Shown piece by piece: positions 1 to 9,294 of a stretch of 64,000 bases of DNA. Made by a program: the position numbers and the translations under genes. Numbering within the stretch: position 1 is the stretch's first letter; every line of letters begins with the position of its first letter. The notes under the pieces were generated by a model, which saw only the letters and a program-made list of their open reading frames with translations, did not search any database and had not been told where the DNA came from. Source of the DNA: Marivirga lumbricoides (GTDB lineage Bacteria > Bacteroidota > Bacteroidia > Cytophagales > Cyclobacteriaceae); assembly GCF_014636295.1 (NCBI RefSeq), contig NZ_BMEC01000001.1:62001-126000 (forward strand), read 5' to 3'.

Positions 1-7
1 ATTATGG

Positions 8-259
8 TCAATTACCTATAGGTTTATTTGTGCTTATTGCAATTCTGTTCCACGCATTAATTGTGGTAATAGCTATGATGATTTGAGCAAAATATTTCTC
101 ATTAAAGATTGAAATTGCTTTATTATAAGTTTCAGGTGTGAGTCCGTTTTCATGAATTAAAGTTACCTCTTCAGTAAACAAATCAGTTTCTCTCCATGCA
201 ATCAGTAAAAAAATCCGCTGAAAGCTCTCACCATCTTGCATAGCTTGTTTTGTATGCAT
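8..259 (-). pseudogene. C-terminal remnant of an AhpD-like carboxymuconolactone decarboxylase family protein
   Basis: The 83-codon frame matches the C-terminal half of the small AhpD/CMD peroxidase-like family (usually about 145-150 aa). It begins at the conserved IDMHTK stretch that normally follows the CxxC redox motif, then AWRET and a closing INAWNR-A-I segment. The upstream half with the CxxC cysteines is missing: reading back in frame from the first Met gives Ile-Asp and then a TAG at 266-268, and no frame in 260-394 resembles the N-terminal domain. Without the cysteine pair it should not be a working peroxidase. It follows the response-regulator gene on the same strand. Family assignment is from remembered motifs; decay is inferred from the missing half. 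Confidence 0.6.
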
Positions 260-394
260 ATCAATCTACTCAATGGCACGCTTATAAGCTCCACATCTTC
301 TTTATTGTTAGCTTAAGAAAATAGAGAGGCTAAAATAAACAGTAATATCTAAATGATTCTGTGCTTTGTCCGAAAATAACATAACTGGGAATAG

Positions 395-1036
395 CTATAT
401 CAGATTATTTCTCTGTGCTTTTTGCACCGCCTCCAGCTTGGAATGCACCTGCAGCTTTGTGTAGATATTTTCAATATGCTTCCGTACTGTAGAGGGCGAC
501 AAAAACAGGTTTTCGGCTATCACCGTGTAGCTAAGGCCTCGCGCCAACTGCTCCAGCACAATCACCTCCCGTGCTGAGAGGTTGACTTGTTCTGCACTTT
601 TTTCATCAAAATTAATAGGGTTGCGCAATAATTTGAGGGTTTTTAAGGCAATAGAAGGGTTCATGGCTGCCCCACCATTTAAAGTTTCCACAATCCCATT
701 GAAAAGCATGTGAGGATTAATATCTTTTAACAAATAACCATCTGCTCCGGCTTTAATGGCATTAAATATATGCTCATCATTATCGAAAACAGTGAGCATA
801 ACGATTTTAATATGAGGGTACTTTTGTTTCACTGCCCGGGTGGCCTCTATACCATTCATGTCCGGCATTTCTATGTCCATTAAAATCAATTCCACATGAA
901 CTATCTCTTCTAATTTATACAATAATTCTTTACCACTTTGGGCTGTAAATTTGATCTGAATCTCTTCAAAAAAAGATAGCTTCTCTTTCAGGGATTGAAT
1001 TAAAAAGCTGTTATCGTCTACTATAGCAATTTTCAC
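395..1036 (-). CDS. LuxR/NarL-family two-component response regulator
   Basis: 213 aa. A receiver domain fills residues 1-120, with acidic Asp7/Asp8, phospho-acceptor Asp54 in LMDIEMPD, Thr82 and Lys104. A C-terminal LuxR-type helix-turn-helix (about 145-210) contains the usual LSAREVIVLEQLARG and STVRKHIENIYTKL segments. This is a DNA-binding transcription factor activated by phosphorylation. It starts with GTG (no in-frame ATG nearby) and lies 79 bp downstream of the sensor kinase gene on the same strand, so the two are almost certainly cognate and co-transcribed. Target genes cannot be read from the sequence. Confidence 0.93.
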   Translation of the reverse strand: MKIAIVDDNSFLIQSLKEKLSFFEEIQIKFTAQSGKELLYKLEEIVHVELILMDIEMPDMNGIEATRAVKQKYPHIKIVMLTVFDNDEHIFNAIKAGADGYLLKDINPHMLFNGIVETLNGGAAMNPSIALKTLKLLRNPINFDEKSAEQVNLSAREVIVLEQLARGLSYTVIAENLFLSPSTVRKHIENIYTKLQVHSKLEAVQKAQRNNLI

Positions 1037-1115
1037 TTTATGATATTTTTTAGTTTCCGGAACCTTAATTGTAAAGATAACTTCATTAACATTTCATTAA
1101 AATAAGGCAAATGCC

Positions 1116-2966
1116 CTATTCCCTTAAGGGCACATTCAATTGCACTTTTGTGCCGGGATTCTGTTTTATAATTAACAGCTTGCCTTTTATTTCCTCAGCC
1201 CTTTTTTGCATAAAATGCAACCCGTTACCTGTTCCTCCTTCCCCATTTCCCCTGTCAACAGTTACAAAACCATTAGAATAAAAGCCAACACCATTATCTA
1301 TAATCTCCACTACTACTTCATTGGCATTTTGCATAAAATTGACTACAATCTTTTGAGGCTTTGCATGCTTTATGGCATTATGCACGGCCTCCTGGATAAT
1401 CCGGTATACATCAATGCCCTGAACTGAATTGAGGGCAAGGTCTTCCTTGCTATTCACAAAATTAACTTCAAGCTGAATCCCCAATAAAGAAGCTTTGGCA
1501 GCTTCTATGAAATTAATAATACGCAATTTCAAATCTTCAAAGGTGATTTCATCTTTGTTCATGGCCCAAATGGTATCGCGTAAATCGGTAATGGTGCTCC
1601 TGGTAAAGGCCGCAATGCTTTCAAACTTTGGATAGATCAGCGCTTTGTTGAACTCAAAATATTTCAAACTATCCAGCGATGAAATGATAAATGTTAATTG
1701 AGAGCCGATATTATCATGCAAATCCTTCGAAATGGCCAGCCGTTGCTCCTGCAAATTATTCTGGTTTTCTATTTTGATCAACGCCTGCTTTAACTGATTT
1801 TCCTTAATGATTTGCTTATTGCGTTGCTTCTGTTGTTTATATACTACAAAACCAAAAAGAGCCAGAATAAATGACAGACCAATGGCAGAAATAAGCCAGT
1901 TAGTCCTGCTTTTAATTTCCACTTCTTTCGTAAGGATGTCCGTTTGCGCTTCGGCCAGAAGTTTTTCCTTCTTCTCTGTTTCAAACTGAATTTGCAGTTC
2001 CTCAATTCGGCTATTTACTTTTAAACTGTTGCTGCTATCCTTCAGGCTTTGAAATTTCTCTTTCCAGAAATAGGCATTTTCGAAATCCGATAATTTGAGG
2101 TAGGTATTTTCCATCTGTTCATAGCAATATTGCTCCAGATGCAGGTATTTATATTGTTTTGCCAGACTGGCACAGCGCTTAAAATTCTCTAATGCTTCCA
2201 TGTACTTTTTTTCAAGCACCAGAATTTCTGCTTTTTGCACATAGTTGACCGTAATTCCATAATTATCCGCAATGCCATTTCGGATGACTAATGAAGTATC
2301 CAGATAGGCTTTTGCTTTACGAAAATCTTCCATTTCGGCATAAGTATTGGCTATATTGGCATAACTGTAGCCCAGCCCGGTGCTGTCTTTCAGCGCTTTT
2401 TTAATCCTTAAAGACTTTTGCTGATATAGTAGAGCACTATCGTTTTGTCCATCCCTATTAAGCACAACACCATAATTATCATAAACGGGGTTAATGCCCA
2501 CCGAATCATTGGCCTGCTGTAGCAGCTTTATACTTTTCTGCATATACTGCTTGGCTTTTTCCAGGTTGTTGGACTTTAAGTTATAACCAAGTCCACCGTA
2601 GGCAATGCCTGCTTTTTCTAAATTACCGCTTTCTTCAAAAATTTTGATAGCTCTTAATGATAAGGCCAGGCTTTCATCCATTCTGTTTTGGTAGGCTTTC
2701 AATTGGCCCTGCTTAAAAACAACATCGCCAAGGGAAGTACTATCTTCAAGTTGCAAAGCTATCTGCTCTGCTTTCCTAAACAGGCTATCTGCCTTTTCCA
2801 CTTCAGCTACAAAATTTCCATAAGGAATGGTAGTAATGAGTTCGAGCTGTTTTTTGACCGGAAGCTTTTTTATTGATTGCGCCAGACTATCTAAATAAGT
2901 GATTTTTGATTGAGAAAAGGCAGAAAAAGTAATCGACAGAAAGGATAAAATCAAAAAGAATCGCAT
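1116..2966 (-). CDS. TPR-repeat sensor histidine kinase (HisKA_3 type)
   Basis: 616 aa. An N-terminal signal peptide (residues 1-19, cut after FSAFSQ) leads into about six tetratricopeptide-like repeats (30-320) that would lie in the periplasm. A short coiled coil, one transmembrane helix (about 357-376), a HisKA_3 dimerisation helix with catalytic His417 in KDLHDNIGSQL, and a HATPase domain with an N box and a GNGLHFMQKR G box follow. This architecture is common in Bacteroidota and pairs with NarL-type regulators; the partner lies directly downstream. The periplasmic ligand or partner of the TPR region is unknown. Confidence 0.93.
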   Translation of the reverse strand: MRFFLILSFLSITFSAFSQSKITYLDSLAQSIKKLPVKKQLELITTIPYGNFVAEVEKADSLFRKAEQIALQLEDSTSLGDVVFKQGQLKAYQNRMDESLALSLRAIKIFEESGNLEKAGIAYGGLGYNLKSNNLEKAKQYMQKSIKLLQQANDSVGINPVYDNYGVVLNRDGQNDSALLYQQKSLRIKKALKDSTGLGYSYANIANTYAEMEDFRKAKAYLDTSLVIRNGIADNYGITVNYVQKAEILVLEKKYMEALENFKRCASLAKQYKYLHLEQYCYEQMENTYLKLSDFENAYFWKEKFQSLKDSSNSLKVNSRIEELQIQFETEKKEKLLAEAQTDILTKEVEIKSRTNWLISAIGLSFILALFGFVVYKQQKQRNKQIIKENQLKQALIKIENQNNLQEQRLAISKDLHDNIGSQLTFIISSLDSLKYFEFNKALIYPKFESIAAFTRSTITDLRDTIWAMNKDEITFEDLKLRIINFIEAAKASLLGIQLEVNFVNSKEDLALNSVQGIDVYRIIQEAVHNAIKHAKPQKIVVNFMQNANEVVVEIIDNGVGFYSNGFVTVDRGNGEGGTGNGLHFMQKRAEEIKGKLLIIKQNPGTKVQLNVPLRE

Positions 2967-3019
2967 AGAAATTAGTTAAGAACAGCAACTAAGATAAAGA
3001 AAAAAGCATTTCCTTCCAT

Positions 3020-3050
3020 AAAAAATCCTGAACCGAAAATTCAGTTCAGG
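3020..3050 (-). terminator. Rho-independent terminator
   Basis: A 7-bp stem CCTGAAC (3027-3033) / GTTCAGG (3044-3050) is followed on the minus strand by six T residues. It ends transcription of the 3264-4304 gene after the downstream repeat and before the sensor kinase gene. Confidence 0.75.
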
Positions 3051-3100
3051 AATTAATTGCGTATTGGCACTAAGATTTTGAATGCTAAAACTAATCTATC

Positions 3101-3226
3101 AAGATTTGATTTTCTCAAATGATACCATTTCTACATTGCTCCAAAACTCCCCTATGATTCTCTTATAGGTACAGCCGTACAGACGTAAACCGGTAGAAAC
3201 TTTTAACGCGACTTCACTGCGATGAC
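3101..3226 (-). repeat. Intergenic repeat family A, copy 1
   Basis: The core 3101-3190 aligns at roughly 78% identity (by eye) with 27004-27092, including TTGCTCCAAAAC and CCATTTCTA. A second shared box, ACTGCGATGAC, lies at 3216-3226 here and at 27175-27185 in the other copy, where about 60 bp more separates core from box. Each copy sits just 3' of a minus-strand gene. No transposase or terminal inverted repeat is evident, so the nature (MITE-like, ncRNA or decayed coding sequence) is open. Confidence 0.6.
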
Positions 3227-3263
3227 CTGGCAAAAAGAACTCTGCAGTTATTGTCTTTGGAAT

Positions 3264-4304
3264 TTATTCAAGCACCTCATTTACATGATATTTAATGAAT
3301 TCGCTACCGGCTAAATACATTCCCTCGGCATATTTTTCACCATCCGGTTCCAGCCACTTAGTGGTTTCACTGTAATTATCGCCCCTGATGCTCACTACCG
3401 GATTCAATAAAGTGGCTGTTGCTTGTGTTTGTGTGGAATAGGCCACCACTTTGTCTTTTTCCAGTACCCCTAAAATTTCCAAATCGGATTTCATGTAGCC
3501 TGTGTATTGTGACTCTGCGCTCCCTCCTACTTTTAATTTACCACGTGTAAAGGTTACGTAGCTGTTTAAGGCTACTGCCTGCTTACTTTTATCTACCAAA
3601 CTTGTAAGTCCCGCAGAAGTCTTTTCGTCTGTAACATAATACATGTTGGCCAACCTGTAATTGATAAACAATTTCACTTTTGCCTGGTTACCCACGTTCC
3701 AGTCGTTTCCTATGGCAGTAAACACATACACTAAAGAAACATCTGCCACCAAAGCATCGTCAAGCTCCCGGGACAGGTTTTGAGGTGTTTTATCGAAACC
3801 CGCCAATTTGGAAGAAAAAGCATTTCTATCCTTATAAAAATAATTGTAGCCAGTGGGTATAACTGAAAGAATCCCTGTCATGTCGGTTTCAAAAACGCTT
3901 GGCCCCACACCTTTATTCCACCCTTTGTAGGTGTCTGTTTTACCTGCTTCTTCGGCTGAAATAATTTCATAGCCTTTGGCTTTCATGTCAGAAACAAACT
4001 CATTGTAAAGCTGGTCTGCTTTGGCCTGAATGGCTTCCTTATCTAAAGTAGCCAGACCGACTGCTGCTTTGGCTTTAGCGGCATTTTTCACACTTCGGCC
4101 AAAACCTCCTGCTTCTTTTTTATCAACTGCTTCTTTATAGATTTCGAAGTTGATGTTAAAACTTGCTATATATAATTTTTTAGTGCCATCACTCAGTTTT
4201 TTACTCTTAAAGCCATCGTCTTTAGGTTCAAATTTGCCTAAATCCTGTGCGCTAAGGGTGTAAAATGAAAGCAAGGTCAAAACAAGTATGCTAATTTTTT
4301 TCAT
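3264..4304 (-). CDS. Exported protein of unknown function
   Basis: 346 aa from the Met at 4304, chosen because a clean signal peptide (MKKISILVL...LSAQ) starts there; the upstream in-frame Met at 4331 would bury it. The mature protein is mixed alpha/beta with no recognised catalytic motif and no lipobox, so periplasmic or secreted. I recognise no family with confidence. It is monocistronic in appearance: 241+ bp of non-coding DNA lies upstream, and a repeat plus terminator lie downstream. Oddity: after its TAA the frame stays open for 54 more codons through the intergenic repeat. Confidence 0.75.
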   Translation of the reverse strand: MKKISILVLTLLSFYTLSAQDLGKFEPKDDGFKSKKLSDGTKKLYIASFNINFEIYKEAVDKKEAGGFGRSVKNAAKAKAAVGLATLDKEAIQAKADQLYNEFVSDMKAKGYEIISAEEAGKTDTYKGWNKGVGPSVFETDMTGILSVIPTGYNYFYKDRNAFSSKLAGFDKTPQNLSRELDDALVADVSLVYVFTAIGNDWNVGNQAKVKLFINYRLANMYYVTDEKTSAGLTSLVDKSKQAVALNSYVTFTRGKLKVGGSAESQYTGYMKSDLEILGVLEKDKVVAYSTQTQATATLLNPVVSIRGDNYSETTKWLEPDGEKYAEGMYLAGSEFIKYHVNEVLE

Positions 4305-4572
4305 AATAATTATCGAATAGTTATAGCACAAAATTGTCTCGAAATAGCCTATCGTTCAATAAGGCATTTGCCCTATTTTTGTAAAACACTTAGTGAAGCT
4401 GTAGACTGGATTTGAAATGATAGCTATTAAGCAAGAATGCACAAGCAAATAGCCTGTGTTCATAAAAGATTATTCAATAATGGCAATGTAAACCCAAAGT
4501 GTTTAAACCATTTATAACCAATAATTTAATAAATTGAGAAAGGCTTTTAAGCTGGAAGAAGTAAGTAAGTGA

Positions 4573-4962
4573 TTAATTTATCTTCTTAAATGTCAAGAGG
4601 CTACTGCTCGTGAAATTGTCATAAAAATTCTCTAACAGCAAGCTGTCCCCGGATTGCTTAAAATAGTAATTATTAAAAGCACTATTAGCAGAAAACACCC
4701 AATGCAGAGATATTTGATCATTACTCAACAATTGGTATTCGTAAAAGCCGGAACGTCTTTTAGGAATTAAAGCACCATCACTCATTTCTTTTCCACGACC
4801 TAAATTCATCAGTTCCTGCCCCTCAAAATTACCAAATGTTAAAGTGTCAGTTTGCGTATTGACTTCTACCCATTTTCCTTCCAAGGGTATTTGCTTTGTA
4901 ATGGATTCAGTTTCAGAACACCCAAACAAGATTGCTATGAAAATTAAAAATCTATATTTCAT
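4573..4962 (-). CDS. Small lipoprotein, possibly lipocalin-like
   Basis: 129 aa with a lipoprotein signal peptide ending in LFGC (Cys15). The remainder (LEGKWVEVNTQTDTLTF... through YYFKQSGDSLLLENF) has the short beta-strand pattern and the early G-x-W motif of small Bacteroidota lipocalin-like lipoproteins. No catalytic residues are evident. Likely membrane-anchored in the periplasm or outer membrane. It stands alone between two unrelated same-strand genes. The fold suggestion is weak. Confidence 0.7.
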   Translation of the reverse strand: MKYRFLIFIAILFGCSETESITKQIPLEGKWVEVNTQTDTLTFGNFEGQELMNLGRGKEMSDGALIPKRRSGFYEYQLLSNDQISLHWVFSANSAFNNYYFKQSGDSLLLENFYDNFTSSSLLTFKKIN

Positions 4963-5146
4963 CTGCTGTAAATTTAAAATTTACTATTATTTCATGTAAA
5001 GCTAATAAGAGAGCACCACTAACTTCATAAATCACTGATTATCAAACAACTCAATTTAAAAATAATTATTAAAAAAGTAAAGGAATTAGAGTCAAATTAA
5101 TATTTTTCATAAAATATTAATTACTCTCCATGTCTCATTTTAGTTT

Positions 5147-6520
5147 TCACTGTTTTAGTCTTCTTTCTATTTCTTTTGCTTCTTCAAAATCTAATCCTGA
5201 TTCTTTGTTATAGTTTTCAATAAATTCTTTGATAGCATCTAAACCAACCTTCTTTTTGATGTTGTTTTCTAAAGCTATGGTAGCAATATAATAATTGAAA
5301 AATAGAGAATATTCAGGAGCTTGCTTTTTCCATTTTACGGCAAATTCAATCGCCCTCTTTGGTTGTTTCATTTTTTTATTCAGTAACTCAATAGGTCTGC
5401 GGTAGTAAAAAAAGTTGCTGATATTTTCACTATTCTCTTCAAGATGAATACTCCAATACTCTAATGCTTTTTCAAAATCATTAATGTATTCATACGATTG
5501 AGCATACATAGCATAAAACTCACTACTTTTCCCAAAATGCTCTATCTCAAACTCTTCCAGTTTTTCAACATCTGAAGTATTTTCTGTTAAAGCTGACATT
5601 AAACTCAAGTCATCTTGATTAACCTTAAAATTAACACCATAAATATTCTTCATTTTTTCAGAATGTTGGTCAATGAAGTCTATTGGTCCAATGTTTTTAT
5701 CAATTAATGAATCAATGAGATTGTCATCCCAATCATTATAGTGTTTATACTCTGAGAATACATGAGCAATACCGTTACTGATTCCCTTAGCGGCTATACC
5801 ATTATGGTCAGCATCGTAAACTATATGTAATGAATTGATTGATGAATTTTTATTTATTTTAAATTCGCTATCTAATTTCATTCCTGATTCCAGCCTGGGT
5901 GTGGCATCTCTTTTTCCTGAGGCGACAAAGTAGAAAGTTGGTTTGTTAACCGTTTTAGTAAATTCAATATACTCTTGTAATTGTTGTCCGAATAAATTTT
6001 GACTTAAAGCAATTACACCATTAAATGGCTGAACCTTTTGGGTTAAAACCTTGTGGCTGAAAGTGGCTGAGTTCGAGTGGCCAATTAACACGTTAAATCC
6101 AGAGGTAGAATAAATTGAGTCTATTTTAGGAACAAGTTCTTTAGTTAAAAAACTAAAAAAATTAGAACTTCCTTTGACAAATTCTCCTGTTTCCCAATTA
6201 ATCTCTAAATCCTCATTTCTATTTTTATGAAATATGCCTACAACAATAGATTTTGGAATGACATCAAAATCTGATAATATTTTAGTAGTCATAAAGCCCG
6301 GTTCAAACATCCATTCCCCATCTAAAGTGTAGATAGTTGGATATTTTTCTCCTTCAGCATAATCTTTGGGCAGGTGTATTTTTACTGTTCTATAATCTTG
6401 GATATACTTTGAAAATATTGAGTCGACTGTGTATTCTAATACTTGTTTTTCAAGTTTTGCTTCCTGAGCAAAGGACGCTGTTCCAATTAAAAGAAATAAA
6501 AATAGTGGGACATGTTTCAT
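5147..6520 (-). CDS. Exported esterase-D-like alpha/beta hydrolase with C-terminal helical (TPR-like) region
   Basis: 457 aa. A signal peptide ends at FAQ (residue 19). Residues 30-270 resemble the putative esterase (Esterase_D / IroE-Fes-like) family: an RTVKIHLPKDY strand, the YTLDGEWMF segment, and a nucleophile elbow GHSNS with Ser149. The probable catalytic His lies in the DADHNGIA region. Residues 300-457 are helical with a TPR-like YEYINDFEKALEYW repeat, as in many Bacteroidota homologues of this family. It probably cleaves an ester in the periplasm, possibly in a siderophore or carbohydrate; substrate unknown. Function call is at family level only. Confidence 0.85.
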   Translation of the reverse strand: MKHVPLFLFLLIGTASFAQEAKLEKQVLEYTVDSIFSKYIQDYRTVKIHLPKDYAEGEKYPTIYTLDGEWMFEPGFMTTKILSDFDVIPKSIVVGIFHKNRNEDLEINWETGEFVKGSSNFFSFLTKELVPKIDSIYSTSGFNVLIGHSNSATFSHKVLTQKVQPFNGVIALSQNLFGQQLQEYIEFTKTVNKPTFYFVASGKRDATPRLESGMKLDSEFKINKNSSINSLHIVYDADHNGIAAKGISNGIAHVFSEYKHYNDWDDNLIDSLIDKNIGPIDFIDQHSEKMKNIYGVNFKVNQDDLSLMSALTENTSDVEKLEEFEIEHFGKSSEFYAMYAQSYEYINDFEKALEYWSIHLEENSENISNFFYYRRPIELLNKKMKQPKRAIEFAVKWKKQAPEYSLFFNYYIATIALENNIKKKVGLDAIKEFIENYNKESGLDFEEAKEIERRLKQ

Positions 6521-6545
6521 TATAATCTATCGTTTTTTTCAATGT

Positions 6546-6575
6546 TAAAGTGTAGTATCATAAAGTGTAGTATCA
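6546..6575. repeat. Two perfect 15-bp tandem copies
   Basis: TAAAGTGTAGTATCA occurs twice back to back in the region upstream of the esterase-like gene (6520). It may be replication slippage or a duplicated regulator site; nothing else supports a role. Confidence 0.6.
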
Positions 6576-6922
6576 TATTACCAGAATAACCTACTGTTAG
6601 AAAGTCAGCTTAATCAGATTACAAATCTTGTATTTAGCGCTTCCCCACCATTACTTGAAAAAAGATAGTTGGTTCTTGCTTTTTCATTTTGGTAATTATC
6701 AGTGACAGTATATTCTAAGTTATGAAAAAAAAGTAATACTTATATTGAAAAAACCTGTCTAAGTGTAACAGGAACCTCTACCCCAGCATAAATACATTGC
6801 TGCGTATTTAATCATGATTACCAAACCATTTAGTAAAAAAAAGAATAGTAAAGGGGATTTCCTCTAAAAAACACTGGAGTTATCTGGAGGCAACTTTTCT
6901 TAAGTTGAATTTTCATTTATTT

Positions 6923-7128
6923 GCAATGGCAATTAATAGATATTGTAATAAGGTTATTTTTCTGTTGAAAACCGGATTACTACTCTATATATTACTACGA
7001 TTAGACCGAATGAAGAAATAGTAAAATACTTTCTTTCCTCAGGAGCTAATCCAGATATAAGAGACAATGACGGTAATACTGCCTTTGATGAGGAAAAATG
7101 CAGTAAACTTAAAAAGCTATTTAAATAA
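6923..7128 (+). pseudogene. Decayed ankyrin-repeat gene fragment
   Basis: The frame open from 6952 to the TAA at 7126-7128 reads as the end of an ankyrin protein: LYITTIRPNEEIVKYFLSSG, then ANPDIRDNDGNTAFDEEK and a short LKKLFK tail. This closely parallels the last repeat and tail of the intact gene that starts 31 bp later. Just upstream, from 6923 in a different frame, a helix pair AINRYCNKVIFLLKTG looks like the preceding repeat, so a frameshift and small deletion probably separate them. No start codon or signal peptide is left. The surrounding 6521-7159 interval holds only this remnant and the 15-bp tandem repeat. Confidence 0.6.
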
Positions 7129-7159
7129 TTTATTTTCTGATTAAAACTAATTCTCGGAT

Positions 7160-9271
7160 ATGAGAACTACACTCTCCACTATTATCTTCTTACTTTATTT
7201 TTGTACCTCGAGTTTGGGACAGCAAACTAGCTTTGAGACCTTAGTCTATGCGATCCAACAGGAAAACCCTGATGTGAAAGCCATGAAAAAGCTGATCCAA
7301 AAAGTAGATGACCTTAATCAGATATATTTAAAAGGGAAAACGCTGTTATATATTTCCATAGAAAAAGAACAAGCCGAAATAGCCTCTGAATTAATCAAAA
7401 AAGGAGTTGATGTCAACAAGACTGATAATCAAGGGATCGGGCCGTTAATATTGGCTTCAGAAAAGGGTTATACGGAACTGGTTCGTCAATTGATAGCAGC
7501 AGGAGCCAATGTGAATACAAGGACAAGCAAAGGATTGACTCCGATTATAATGGCATGTCATATAGGGAGTGCAGATATAGTCAAACTGCTGATTCAATCT
7601 GGTGCAGATGTCAATATATCAGTCAAAGATGCTTTGAAAGCAATCCATATTGCAACCCAAGGCAATTCCTTAGATATTGTTACATTTTTGATGGCAGCTG
7701 GTGCAGATGTCAATGCTGTCAACTTTAGCAAAATGACACCGCTTATCATCACTTCAATTTTAGGACAACTCGATATGATGAAACAATTGGTTGCCTTGGG
7801 AGCTGATATTAATCTGATAGATTCAAAGGGTCAAACAGCCTTGCACAGAGCCTCAATGAATGGTCATATAGCCATTGTAAGAGAACTGATTGCCTTGGGA
7901 GCAAAAATTGATGCACACACAAGTTATGGAGAAACACCTCTTTTTCTAAGTTCAAAAAATGGGCAGATAGAAGTTGTGAAACTACTCATGGATTCTCATG
8001 CAAGAGTGAATCTGGCAAATCAAGAAGGAGAAACACCACTTCATATTGCTGTTCAAAACGAGCATGAAGAAATCGTTAAACTGCTCATAGCAGCTGGGGC
8101 AGATGTAAATACAATCAGTGCTAAAGCGCATACCCCTTTAGACCTAGCGGATCAATCAAGCCAACCCGTATTACATCAATTGTTGCTTGATGCAGGAGCT
8201 CAAAAAAGAACAGGAAATGATGATGAAATGCCACTCACGAAAGCGCTATTTGATAAAAGGTATGATATCGTAAAGCAATTGGTAGCATCTGGTTATAATC
8301 TTGATCAAGAAGTCGATGCATTCGGGAGAACCCCTCTCTTTTGGGCAGTCATAAATAAGGAAGACGAGATAGTTGACTATTTCCTTAAAGCGGGCGCTGA
8401 TCCTAATCTGCAAATGAATGGAAAAACTCTTTTGCAGCTGACTGTTCATGCTGATCAAATTTCGATTGCCAAATTACTGATAGATACTGGAGCAGAGATA
8501 GATACCACAACCTACCGTGGTGAAACGGCCCTCTATTTGGCTACTTTGGCCGGGAACCTAGCATTGGTCAAATATCTGATTGCCTCTGGGGCAGACTTAA
8601 ACCTATCCACATTTGAGGGCAATACTCCCCTCTATACAGCCCTGTTAATGGACAACTTAGAAATTGCCAATGTACTGATCGATGCAGGTGCGGATGTAAA
8701 TAAAACGTGCAATCAAGGGATAAGCCCAATCTACGAAGCAGTAAAAAAGGGGTATATAGATATCGCAAAAAAAATGCTGGCATTGGGTGCAAATGTCAAT
8801 CAAACCAACGCCAATACTGAGACACCTTTATTTGCAGCATCCGCTACAGGCAATTTGGAATTAGTCAATCTTTTGTACGAAGCGGGTGCGGATATAAATG
8901 CTACGAAGTACGATGGATCCACTGCTTTATTTAGGGCAGTTATTTCAGGGCATGTTGAAATCGCAAAAAGGCTCATCGATCTAGGAATTGATGTGAATAA
9001 AGGGAGGTTCCACTACGGTAAAACGCCACTTTACTTAGCTGCTGACTATGGTGAGGCTGAGATTTTGAATTACCTGATCGCTGCGGGAGCAAAGGTCAAT
9101 TTTCCCGCAAACAATGGATATACAGCTTTACACACAGCTGCTGTGAGAGGGGATGCAGTGATCATAAAACTACTCTTAAGTTCAGGAGCTGATCCTTCTT
9201 TAAGAGAGAAAAAAAATAAAAGGCCTATAGACCTTGCTACAAGCAATGAGATTAAAAATCTACTAAAATAA
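7160..9271 (+). CDS. Exported protein of about 20 ankyrin repeats
   Basis: 703 aa. A signal peptide (ending SSLGQ, about residue 21) is followed by a short linker and about 19 full 33-residue ankyrin repeats plus a C-terminal half-repeat (residues about 58-703). Most carry the G-x-T/S-P/A-L and hydrophobic-hydrophobic-x-x-G-A-D-(V/I)-N signatures. There is no other domain and no sorting tail, so it probably acts in the periplasm as a protein-binding scaffold. Repeats 9-12 are the most divergent, including AKAHTPLDLADQ and NDDEMPLTKAL. A decayed ankyrin fragment lies directly upstream and a small lipoprotein gene 23 bp downstream, probably co-transcribed. Partner unknown. Confidence 0.9.
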   Translation: MRTTLSTIIFLLYFCTSSLGQQTSFETLVYAIQQENPDVKAMKKLIQKVDDLNQIYLKGKTLLYISIEKEQAEIASELIKKGVDVNKTDNQGIGPLILASEKGYTELVRQLIAAGANVNTRTSKGLTPIIMACHIGSADIVKLLIQSGADVNISVKDALKAIHIATQGNSLDIVTFLMAAGADVNAVNFSKMTPLIITSILGQLDMMKQLVALGADINLIDSKGQTALHRASMNGHIAIVRELIALGAKIDAHTSYGETPLFLSSKNGQIEVVKLLMDSHARVNLANQEGETPLHIAVQNEHEEIVKLLIAAGADVNTISAKAHTPLDLADQSSQPVLHQLLLDAGAQKRTGNDDEMPLTKALFDKRYDIVKQLVASGYNLDQEVDAFGRTPLFWAVINKEDEIVDYFLKAGADPNLQMNGKTLLQLTVHADQISIAKLLIDTGAEIDTTTYRGETALYLATLAGNLALVKYLIASGADLNLSTFEGNTPLYTALLMDNLEIANVLIDAGADVNKTCNQGISPIYEAVKKGYIDIAKKMLALGANVNQTNANTETPLFAASATGNLELVNLLYEAGADINATKYDGSTALFRAVISGHVEIAKRLIDLGIDVNKGRFHYGKTPLYLAADYGEAEILNYLIAAGAKVNFPANNGYTALHTAAVRGDAVIIKLLLSSGADPSLREKKNKRPIDLATSNEIKNLLK

Positions 9272-9294
9272 ACCAATTTATATTTTTATACGAT

